From Coffea arabica (taxonomy: Eukaryota; Streptophyta; Magnoliopsida; Gentianales; Rubiaceae), in assembly GCF_036785885.1 (NCBI RefSeq), contig NC_092310.1:62001-126000 (forward strand): a stretch of DNA of 64,000 bases. The letters run 5' to 3'. Positions 47,510 to 57,580 of the stretch are shown here, one piece after another. A model generated the notes under the pieces. The model was not told where the DNA came from. It ran no database searches and was given only the letters and a program-made list of their open reading frames with translations. The first letter of the stretch is position 1. Each line of letters starts with the position of its first letter. A program made the position numbers and the translations under genes.

Positions 47510-48225
47510 CAACCTGACCTCACTTTGGCACCTGAATTTTGTTTTACTTTTATCTCACCAACAAAATTACTACCTTAATTTGCAGAAAAAGGGCCTGTTT
47601 TTGGCCCCAGGGGTTTTTTGGAGAGAGGGGGCGGGGGGAATGCGAGTGAGAAAGAAAATGAAGGGCGTCCCACTGCCTGTAGTGAACGCTGTGGTATGAT
47701 ACACCACCACTATGCACTAGCAATTATGTACCAAATACTAGTGTTAGCAACAAGAATTATCAAATTGCTACCGACGAGTCAACTGAAATTGCTGGCAATC
47801 GTAACCGAGGAATGTTATCTGGTAATTGCAAGGAATGGTAGGCAAGCGTATAGAAGATGTTTAGGGTACAAAAGATGAAATAGTGCGATGGGTAGCACAG
47901 CAGGAAGCGGTTCTGCGCTTCTGCAACTTAGGGCATGACGAGAGAAGAGGTCGTCGGGTAAGGAAGAACTACTACAGTAAGTACATAATCAGTACTTTGA
48001 CCAAGTCCTGTCATCATTTTTACGTTACTCTCCTCCTCGCCCAGCCTTCTAATTTTTAAAATCCCACACCGGACCTAATCGCCAATGGACTCGTGTCGCC
48101 GAGGGATTCCATCCAAGTCCAGTCGAGCCCATTAGCACTCTCCATAAGGCCGGAACGCGACTCGAAATTCTACAACTCTCCCCCCGTAGGCCCGTTCGAA
48201 TGGTAAGTTTCTTTTTTTTCAAATA
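47510..48225. other. Upstream region of Pur-alpha
   Basis: Contains the Pur-alpha leader and promoter on the minus strand. No clear TATA box was identified, which is common for housekeeping genes. The stretch 48030-48195 has higher GC than its surroundings. No other gene was seen. Confidence 0.45.
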
Positions 48226-48943
48226 GGAAAAATGATCGTTTCATTATTCACATTTCACAAAAATATTCTTTTCGTCCCTCACTTTTAAAATGAAGAAATT
48301 TCATCCTTCATATTTAAAAATTGAAATTATTATATCTCTGAACCCAAATTTCAATCTAAATCAAATCACTAATTAACTTAATTACAAATTTTGGGGGTAT
48401 AATTGGTAGATTACTTAGTTAATAACTTGATATTCATGTGAAATTTAATGAATCTAAAAAGAAAAAAAAATTATAACATAAAAAAAGAAAAATTAATCTT
48501 TTCTACATTATCATTGTATACACTGACAGTTTTATGTACCGCCATATCATTTTAATTTTAATTTAAACACCAAATTTTATATTTATGATACACATCTAGA
48601 TTCACAAGCGGATATACTAACAATGCATGAAAAGATTTATCAAAACAAAAAAAAAAACTCTACTATTCCAATACAAAGAATGACCTTTTATGTTATAATT
48701 TTTATTTTTTTTGGTTTAATAAATGTCATGTGAATTATGATGAAGTTGATCGAATGATCTATCAATTCTATTTTCGAAATTTATTACTGAATTATTGGAT
48801 GGTTTGATTCAGATTGAAAATTAGGTTCAGGGATATAATAATTTTAATTTCTAAATGTCATGATCGAATTTGCTCCATTTTAAAAGTGAGAGGTGAAAAG
48901 AATATTTTTGCAAAATGTGAGGGATGAAACAGATCACTTTCCC
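48226..48943. mobile_element. Foldback (Mutator-like) MITE with near-perfect 9-bp target duplication
   Basis: The left arm ggaaaaatgatcgtttcat with ttttcgtccctcacttttaaaatg matches the inverse of the right arm gggaaagtgatctgtttcat with ttttcacctctcacttttaaaatgg. Similarity continues for about 150 bp each side. The flanking 9-mers tttcaaata (48217) and tttaaaata (48944) differ at one base. No coding sequence. Confidence 0.7.
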
Positions 48944-49047
48944 TTTAAAATATATAAAAGAGAAAATTGCAGTTTTGGTATTCAAGCTTTGACATGTGTA
49001 CGATTTAAATCCCCAACTTTTGGACAATAATAAATCTGGTATCCTAT

Positions 49048-52000
49048 CTTTCAACTTTTGAACATATTTAGTGTGACAACCCCACCTTCCCCTAAGGCGA
49101 ACCAAAGGGTTTGGCGGACCGCCTGCCCAACTCTCGCTAGGACTCGATCGCTCTCATCAAGTGAAATAAGATATAATCTCGAGAAAAAGTGAAATAACAA
49201 TTCCCAAACTTGAAACATATACTTACATTCATTTCAATTTTAACCAAATATACAGTCCCAGATATAACAAAAGTTTTAAATTCTCAATACATCCAATCCT
49301 ATCCGAGCACTAGCGCGAGAAAATTTGAAAAAACAAAATTCAAAAGAACTAGTCTAGGTTAGTCTGTACAAATCTCACGCCCTCGCTCGCAACCCCTGTA
49401 AGGAAAACAAAACTAATAGAATGAATTAAAAATCCAGTGAGGTTCCATACACATAGCCAAGTAATTAAACAAAGACATTAATCATGTAATAACAAGTAAT
49501 CCAGAAAATATTTACAATATAAAGCAATGATAACACACTCATTAAAAGAATACATGCTCATATGGATCCCTTCGTTCATTCATTCCACCAATAATTTTCT
49601 TATTCCTCCAGCATTAAAATAATTTCATTTGTTAGTAAAAACCCCTCCACTGTTCCTGCCATTAATTTATTCATTTCATTTCCTCCTACTGGACATTGGC
49701 CAGTCTTCACCAATTTTCGTGGTCATACTCGAGTATACCAAACATTTTTTTCAAGGTTACCAATTGCCCGACCGAGTCCGCTTCTGACTCAAGTCAACCG
49801 GCAATGAAGGGCAAGGGTCCAGTTCAGCCAAACGGCTTACATTCATGTAAAAGTAGCATTTAATCATTTAATCATTATAAATTCCACGTTAATTTAGGTC
49901 GAGTGCGATAAAATACACACTCACCTAGCAAAATTCATTTTAGAAATCTTTAAAAATATTTAACATTTAATCAAATATGCACAAATAGTCATATAGTCAC
50001 AACAATCCACATAGTTATTGAAAACATAACGTACAAAGAACACTCACCTATTTAAATAAAATAACGTCCAAAGTTTCTTTCCGAATAATACCTTTAATCA
50101 CCAAAGAACCCTAATAATAACCAAGAGAAAATATTACAATTAAACCATCAAAAATTTAGGTGAATCAAAGAAAATCTGAATAACTACTAGTACAAAGTAT
50201 AAGCATAGTTTTGGAAGTGAAAAGAATACATTTAAACCAAAGGACATGAGTAAAATATTTGTAAAACTTATGCTCACTCGTAAAACTTTGAAATCTCCAT
50301 TTGAGTCGAAGAAACGAAGAAAACGTATTTCTATTAGTCGTAAATTTCATTTTTCTAAGGATACAAGTTTCGGTCAGATTCTAACTTATATACCTCTAAG
50401 AAAGAAAACTTGAATATCTTAGATGATTCAAGTTAGTTTCATCATCAACCCTTACTCAAGTCGCGAGTACATCTACCTAACCCTCGAGTGCAAATTTGGG
50501 CAGTCCTTTGTATTTACCTATTTTCCAACCATTTATAACTTTATTATTTTTCTCAATCAGCCCCGAAAATCACACATAAATAATCTCATTACAATAGCCA
50601 CTCAATAGGTTAAAAGTCATTCCATTACAAAATCAAGCTAGAAAAGTGACTGGAAATAAGGTTTAAGATAAATAACAAAATGACAGGTTTGACGTTTCTT
50701 AGCGTATCGGTCACAACCGAAACTACGCTTATAGAATTGGGGTAAAATTTATACCGTTTCGAAACTAAGTCAAAAGGCTACAACTTTCATGAAGACAACT
50801 CAGCCTGATTCACAGTTTATCCAGGTCGAATTTACGGATTACAGAACCAAAATTTCACTGTCAAACTGGATAACAGCACTGGGTTCAAATGACAACAATT
50901 CAGGCTACACAAGTCCGATTGAGGCATTTTCAGATGCGTTGGAAAGCTAAAACATAAGAATACAACTTTTATGTTTTGGCCAACTGCTAATTTAATACGG
51001 ATCAAGGTGAAAAATGAAACAAGAATGATGAAATGTCAAAACTGTCTGCAAAACTCTACCTATGGCAGTCAAGGGTATTTTTATCATTTCACGTGATGCA
51101 ATACTCGGATTGAGTTGAAATTTTACAAGCAACTATAAAACATAATTTTCTACAACTTTCATGCTTTAAACTAAGCCCAATTCGTCTTCCATAATAGCCG
51201 AATGAAACTAGTCAGAACAGGGTATATTACTACCAAATGGAAACCCTAAACTGAAATTTATGCACACCAACCAGAAATTTCTTTAGGCAAAGTACACTAG
51301 TACCTAAATACAAGATTTTCTATACATCAAATCTAGTAAATCATGGCCAACCGTTACACTTCACATGTGAGCAGAAATTACACCATAAAACTGAAAATTT
51401 TCATATCACTATCTAAACTCATGAAATATTGCATAAAATTATCAAAATCTCAACCATAAGCTACTAGTTTGCACATATTGAAATGAGGGAAAAGTTACTA
51501 GCCAAATATACCTTGTAACCTCAAGAAAGATGGTAGCTTAGTTTTTCCCCCTCCAAAATAATTCCACCAAAACCTTTAAACTTCCTTAGTGAACACTTGT
51601 ATGGAATAGTTTCAAATTTGGTTGGCTAAAACTCAAGATTTGAACAAATTTGGAAGATAAAAATTAAAGAACTCTCTCTTGTTTTTCTCCTCAAAACAAC
51701 CAGCCAAGAAAAGGAAAAATGAAGGAATTTTGGATCAAAATTTGTTTTAGTAAAGTGAAGAAAATTAGGTCAAAATCCAACCTCCAATGATGTAGTGACA
51801 CTTGGCCTTTCTAGTGTTTTCTCAAATTTTTTGTCTTCCAATGGTTACATCATATAACAAACCTCTAATTATCCTCTAGCATCTTGTATAATAATATCAC
51901 TTAATACAAAAATCACTTAGTCACCAAAATTTTATAGCATTAGCGGGTCCCACATCTATAATGCACTTCAAATTTAACGTACACTAATTTATACTAGAAA

Positions 52001-52457
52001 AATAATTTAAAATTGTATTTACTTATAAAAATGTATAGAAATTTTAATATTTTAAATGACAATATAAAAATGTAGGCAAGGAAATAAAATAATACTTAGA
52101 AAATGTGAAAATTTTCGAGTTCTCACATTTAGTACCTTTGATTGATTTTTCCTAAATTACTATCGAAAAAAGTCACGTGACAGTCACATGTCTAACAACT
52201 ATTGTATAAAAAAAAATGTCAAAAAAACATAAATATCCTTCTGACACTAAGTATTAAATTTAAGGACTAATAATTTTATCAAGTAAAATATCTTTCTATC
52301 ACTAAGTGTAAAGACTAATTTTAACAAAAAGCATATTTTACATTTTTTGACATTTTTTTATATAATAATTGCCAAACATGTGACTATTACGTAACTCTTT
52401 CTGGTAGTAATTTCGGAAAAATCATCAAGGATACTAAATGCGTTAACAGGTTGAAAG
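49048..52457. mobile_element. Foldback element split by a 3.06-kb solo LTR
   Basis: Outside the solo LTR the sequence ctttcaacttttgaacatatttag (49048-49071), continuing with tacctttgattgatttttcc after 52132, is the inverse of the right side 52380-52457 (in reverse: ctttcaacctgttaacgcat, tagtatccttgatgatttttcc). The arms share tcacgtgacagtcacatg-like and aaaaaatgtcaaaaaa blocks. Removing the LTR leaves an element of about 350 bp. Confidence 0.62.
49072..52127 (-). mobile_element. Solo LTR, chromovirus-like (Tekay/Del-type), 3056 bp, exact TSD
   Basis: Plus-strand ends are tgtgacaacccc (49072) and gagttctcaca (52127), so on the minus strand it starts TGTGAGAACTC and ends GGGGTTGTCACA, the ends of long Tekay-like LTRs. 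The bases tttag occur immediately before (49067-49071) and after (52128-52132). No internal domain sequence is present, so it is a solo LTR. Its right half is homologous to the LTR remnant at 3363-5148. Lineage is inferred from ends and length; insertion and solo state are directly visible. Confidence 0.85.
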
Positions 52458-52741
52458 TTTGTGTATGTGTTTGTATGTTTGTGATAGAGAATAATGAAAC
52501 AAATTAGAGGTGGTGATTAGGTGTGCATATTTATATGTGACAATGTATATTTGCATGTGTGTGTGTGTATAGGTGTGGACAAAAAGAGAACTAATGTGTA
52601 TTGTGTGCAAGAGCATGTATCATAATGTACTATATATGTAAGAGCCATAGTTATATGAAAAATTTTCGCTTAATAGTTTATACACAAATTAAGTAGTGAT
52701 TAATATATCACGTAGTAATACGTTCCTATTATCAAACATTC

Positions 52742-54509
52742 TGACAAGGTTTTTCTTTCGTACCAAATTTTAAAAACCTAATTCTCTATTTTTTTTACAA
52801 TTACACAGATCATTTATTGAGTATATGAGATATTATGTGTCGATCCCATAAAGAAAATTGTCAATTATTAGTGAATTTTTAATTTCTTCATTATTTAGAC
52901 AACCACAAGCTAAAGCAAGTGTATCTAAACTGCAAACATGAAATAAGATGAAGGAAAAATGACAATAAAAAGGTCTTATGATTATGAAATTCCTAACTAC
53001 TCTTACAAGTAAAATTATGAATTAATTGAATATTATTATCTTAGTTAATTTATGACGTAATTTTCTAATATATCTAATACCCGTTCTCGCCATTGTACCA
53101 ACCATACCACCATGCCTATATCTAGTCCATATCTACTCTCGTGATTATAAAATTAACTATAAGTTTATTAAATTCTATAAAATTATATGCAACAAGCTAC
53201 CAAAGCCACATATGTGCATATTTACTCTCTGAGTGTATTCTCTAGATTTAGTACTTCTTTAAACAAATGTTAAATTTTAATTTTCATTGCAAATTTAACA
53301 CTTTGAGATTATTATAATTAATGATCAGTTAATCATAATTATAAAAGCAAAACTGCTAGATATATTGCTTAAAATAATAATATCAAATAATAGAGTAAAC
53401 ATCACAAATAAAATATAAAAAGTTCATTCATAATTCTGCGCATAAAACTTTAGAAACACATAATGAACATAAAATTCTCTAAATATGAAATCCAATACAA
53501 GAAAGAAAGTGGTAGTAGCAATATCACCATTGTTACATTAGTTCAAAATCTTCCTCTTTGCTCCTCAATTTTCATCTAAGTTTAGCTATAAATAAGAGAC
53601 GATGAATCTAACTAATTTAAACTGTTCTACACTAACCTAAATTAAAGAACTAGGAAGCTGGTTTGGTTCTATATTTTTAGTGGTGCTTCTTCCCCTATTC
53701 TCTTCTCTCTTTGATTCTTCCCATCTCCTCTTCTCTCTTTGATTCTTAAAGCAAATTGTATTTATATAGAGAGAAAATGATCCAAAAGAGAATTATAGAG
53801 TTTCCAATCTTCAGCCATAAGTTCTACAACTCGTCCCTCAAAAGAAGTAAAATAATTGAGCAAATTACACAAGTTGAGCCGTACTTTTTGATTGCAATCC
53901 GGCGCATAATGCAACCTTGGATTGGTTACTTGCAAGCCGTACTTTGAAAGATGTTCGAATCAGCTTTTCGTGCAAAACATGATAACTAGTCAAGTGCAAA
54001 ATTATGGTTAAAATACTGATAACTGGTCAAAAGATCATTGCAGTAGAAAAACGTTTCAATAATTTAGATATTTTGCTATGAAAATGTGAGAATTAGACTT
54101 TAATGCCTCTATTAGCTTTGAAACTGTTCAAGAATCATTTCAATCCAAACTGTGTAACTCAAGTTATAGCCAAAAATTCGAAATGTGTCATTGCTACCAA
54201 TACTTTTCTGCCTTGTTTCTTGATTGCATTTTATTCTTTGATCCTTTCATGTCACATGAAATCCACTTGAAATCATCAACAATCATGCAAGTACCTTCGC
54301 ACTTCACTTTAATTGATGATTAAATTATTAAAACCGATAAAAATATGAAGTTTCTACACTTTAGTCCATTGAAAAGCAACATTCCATACTTAACCATAAA
54401 AATGCAAAATTCAACTTGAAACCTAGTTATTTAGTTCCTATAATGACTAAAACACACTAAAAACTAAATAATAAAACACATTAAAAAGATGTAAAATAAA
54501 CACTTATCA
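52742..54509. mobile_element. Degraded LTR-like segment (possibly Athila/Tat-type solo LTR)
   Basis: It starts tgacaagg and ends cttatca, matching the ends of the Athila-like LTR (tgacagg, ctatca). About 100 bp in it has gtgtcgatcccataaagaaa, comparable to the gggtcgattccacagggag block of that LTR. The interior is AT-rich and collinear only in places, and flanking 5-mers (cattc, catgt) do not match exactly. A (TG)-rich stretch lies just outside the left end, at 52450-52580. Call is tentative. Confidence 0.4.
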
Positions 54510-54599
54510 CATGTTGAATTCATAAAGTTGTAAATGAATTAGTTTTCAGCATTAAGTACAGTTATCAAACAAGCCCCAACCTTAGTAGATAAATAAGGT

Positions 54600-54770
54600 C
54601 AGATATATGAATTAATCTTGTATACTAATAATATATACACTATCACGATTAGATATATAACATATTTGTAAAATTTGAATTTCAAGTTCAAATTCAAATT
54701 AGGTATTATGCAATTAATGGTGATAGTGTATAAACTGTTAGTGTATATAAGTTTAATTTTAAAGATACTA
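54600..54770. mobile_element. Small palindromic MITE
   Basis: The inverted words tatacactatcac (about 54645) and gtgatagtgtata (about 54720) flank an AT-rich centre with gaatttcaagttcaaattc. A foldback of about 150 bp of the kind common in plant intergenic DNA. Confidence 0.5.
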
Positions 54771-54802
54771 GCATTCCTTAAAAAAATTTTTGAGACACTC
54801 TC

Positions 54803-54895
54803 TAATAAGGCCTTATTTAGATTGTTTCTTCTACACATCTTCTAATTACATTTTTATCTCACATACGTGACATCCTACAAAAAGTGACAAAGCCT
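54803..54895. mobile_element. MITE-like repeat, family copy 3 (inverted)
   Basis: Read in reverse it has tttttgtaggatgtcacgtatgtgagataaaaatg and then gtagaagaaacaatctaaataaggcc, the same order as at 33358 and 39405. Confidence 0.45.
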
Positions 54896-55362
54896 ATTCA
54901 TAGTGATTAAGAATGTAACCCATTCCTTAGTTAGACTCATACCTTTTTACCAAATGGCCTCATAAATTGTCACATTTATTCTCTCCAACCAGTTTCATAG
55001 AGAAGGGTGAGAGAAAAAAGAAATTTGTCACATACTTCATTGGAACAAAACCCCTATTTTTTAGTCTTTCCACTTTCATGCCCTCCATTCTTCCCTCATT
55101 ACCTTTATTCAGTACAAGGTTAGGGTTGCAAAATTTACCAGACAAGTCGATACGCTTTTCCCCTTAAAATCTAACTAGCTGTCTAAAATTGTCCTTGAGT
55201 TACTAATTGTGATTATTGGTCTGTTTGCAAATGGTTGTTCTGCCAAATTTTTCTTTTCTAAGTTTTTTAACAACTTTAATTATACTAGCTTCAAAAGTTC
55301 TCAAAATATTTAAAATATACACTTCCAAATACTAAAAAACATACAAAAAATTTTCTGTTCTT

Positions 55363-55805
55363 TCTTTTCTTCTTCTTCCTCTCTCTATCTCTACCCACTA
55401 CCACTAACCATCACTGGTTAGTACCTTTATCGGTGCCAATGCCAGCCTCCTTTTTTTTCCTTTCATTCTTTATTGTCTCTCTATCTCCTCTTCCCCTCTT
55501 CTCTCTCATTCTCCTCTTTTTGCTCTTACCATCTCTACAACCAAATCACACATGGGGAAGAAGTGAAAGAAAGAGGTAGCAAGAGAGAGGGTAAGGGAAA
55601 GAGAGAAAGGAAGGAGAAGAGGACATGGGAAAGATAGAGAAAAAAAGGAAAAAACGAGTATTATCAAAAATGGTCGTCGATGGAGGTGCCGAGACCAGCA
55701 GCCAGTAGTAGGAAGGGAGCGATGATGAAAATAAGTAGTTGAGTGGAAGAAAATAAGAGAACAAAAAAGAAAAGGAAAAAGAAAAAGAAATAAATAAAAA
55801 GAAAA
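55363..55805. repeat. Pyrimidine-rich block followed by purine-rich block (imperfect foldback)
   Basis: From 55363 to 55555 the plus strand is mostly C/T; from 55556 to 55805 mostly G/A. The middles of both halves carry inverted-like words (ggtgccaatgccagcc against ggaggtgccgagacc in reverse). This could be a diverged foldback element or two unrelated low-complexity tracts. Confidence 0.5.
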
Positions 55806-55828
55806 AGTTTAACCCATCCTAAAAAGTT

Positions 55829-57078
55829 GAGCAAATTGTGCGAAATATCATTAAACTATTGCGAGATACCGATTTTGATCACTAAACTTTTTATTAGCAA
55901 AAAATGTCACTGAACTAGTAAATCTATACCGTTTTGGTCACTCCGTGATCTTATTCCATTAGGAGAGGCGGAAAATAACTTTTTGAAAGGCAATTTCGTC
56001 TAACAACTTTTGTGTGAAAAATTTCGTCTGGTAAATGAAGGGAAAGTTCACCTTATCCCAAGGTACTTGAGTGATAATAGTACCAAATTCATCATCTGCA
56101 AGCCCTTGATTATACTCTCTTTGAGAACTAGCATTTGCTAGGGTTTGACAAGCAACTTGAAGGATCATCCTTCGGCTGACTAAAGCATCTTGGCTATAGC
56201 CATAATGGGGCGGTCTGGAAACCTTAGCTTCGTAAGCTCTTCTGATTCCATCGCCGAGGAAATGAGCCTCAATGCCGAGAATCCTGTAAAAATCAATGGG
56301 CATTTTTACGGAGCGCTCGGTCGGGGCCAATGTAGGAATAGTAAATGGAGGAGTGAGAGTGGCGGTGGCAGAATTGTTGTCGGAATGGTCGGCAGTGACG
56401 ATGGTGGAAAGGAGAAATTGGAAGTCGGCGAAAAGTCGTTCGGCCCATTTATTGGTGGCGGAGGAGAAGCTATTTGGGATACTGCTGGTGTTGGTGCTAC
56501 CGCTGATAGCATTGAGTTTTGGGAGCTTTCTGGTGATCAGTAGCGGCAACAGTGACGGTGATAATAGCGACGGAATACAGATGCCCATGTTGCGGTGTCT
56601 CAAAACTTCCATTTGTTTTGGAGGTTTTAGAGAATTTACAAAATATCTTCGAAATTGAGTCGAAGCTGGACGTTGCCTGATCTAATTCAGAAGAAGAGTA
56701 AAGTCTCCCCTATTTCATGAACAAAATATACAATTCTTTTAAAGGAATTCTCCAATTTCCTTGTAGTCAGAAAAAATTTTCTCACTACTTCTAATTCTCC
56801 CTTCAACTTGTCGAAATGATCCTCCTAAACGAAGAAAACACCCTCAAAAGTTGCAATATTGTCCCTTCATTTACCAGACGAAATTTTTTCCACAAAAGCT
56901 GTGCAGATGAAATTGTCCCTCAAAAAGTTGTTTTTCGTCTCTCCTAACGACACAAAATCACGGAGTAACCAAAACGGTACATATTTACTAGTTTAGTGAT
57001 ATTTTTGACTAATAAAAAGATTTAGTGATCAAAACCGGCACCTCGCAATAGTTGAATGACATTTCGCGCAATTTGCTC
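55829..57078. mobile_element. Pack-MULE-like element carrying the first exon of ARC6
   Basis: Left arm 55829-56042 and right arm 56863-57078 are inverted copies of about 215 bp. Both outer ends read gagcaaattg and both inner ends cccttcatttaccagacg, with blocks such as attaaactattgcgag, ccgttttggt and the aactttttga stretch shared. The 12 bases tcctaaaaagtt stand on both sides (55817-55828 and 57079-57090). Long inverted ends and a direct flank of about 9-12 bases fit a Mutator-like element. The about 820-bp interior is not element DNA but the 5' end of the chloroplast-division gene ARC6, on the minus strand, including sequence upstream of its ATG. The element sits about 500 bp upstream of the NUP214 start codon. 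Confidence 0.85.
55959..56612 (-). pseudogene. ARC6 first-exon fragment fused to transposon sequence (open chimeric frame, 217 residues)
   Basis: The minus frame from the ATG at 56612 begins MEVLRHRNMGICIPSL, like the plastid transit peptide of ARC6. It continues with NKWAERLFADFQFL and the J-like domain at about residues 104-170: MPIDFYRILGIEAHFLGDGI, RRAYEAKVSRPP, QDALVSRRMILQVACQTLAN, SQREYNQGL. It then reads TIITQVPWDK at residue 187. There aag/gtgaac is a good 5' splice site, and only about 9 bases later the element's inverted repeat begins, supplying 29 more codons to a stop at 55959. ARC6 is an inner-envelope protein that anchors FtsZ; the FtsZ- and PDV2-binding parts, the membrane segment and all other exons are missing. 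No stop interrupts the copied exon. Expression is unknown, and the parent gene must be elsewhere. Confidence 0.9.
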
Positions 57079-57140
57079 TCCTAAAAAGTTTTATTACAAA
57101 TTCTGACACTAAGTAAAATTGAAAATACTAAACAAACACC

Positions 57141-57348
57141 GGTTCCGTTTGAATTAGCTGTTTTAAAAATATTTTACTGTAATAATATATATAAAAAACT
57201 TTTATTGTATATATTTTTGATGATATTTTAAAAATATATTTTAGTGTATTTTTAAAATTTTTAATATATTTTTTAAAAATTCACACACTATCACCCACCG
57301 ACACCCGCCACCGTCGCCGCCCAGAAAACGGGGAATTCAAACAGAGCC
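57141..57348. mobile_element. Small MITE-like element in the NUP214 upstream region
   Basis: The left end ggttccgtttgaatt and the reverse of the right end ggctctgtttgaatt form inverted termini around an AT-rich centre of about 180 bp. The trinucleotide acc flanks both sides. It lies between the Pack-MULE-like element and NUP214. Confidence 0.5.
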
Positions 57349-57580
57349 ACCATTTCTCTTAACACAGCGGGTACATATTTTGCTTGTCATCTGGGAAGTG
57401 ATACTCTGCTCTCTGGGGAACATTCCCGCCCAAAAATTTCGCCGTCTTCAACCCAGACTCAAATAAGAGCCCCAAAATAGTCTCTAAGCTACTCATCATC
57501 AAGAGGAGAGGATCATTCGTTTATTTACTTCGGAGCTGTGGAGATAGGGTGGCGTACCTCCAGTGTCTTCTGCTTTAGAG

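Noticed and set aside
46994..47512. 172-codon minus frame starting near the Pur-alpha ATG
   Set aside because: It reads from exon 1 through intron 1; homology fixes the exon end at 47237. The first codon at 47512 is TTG, and the true ATG is at 47509.
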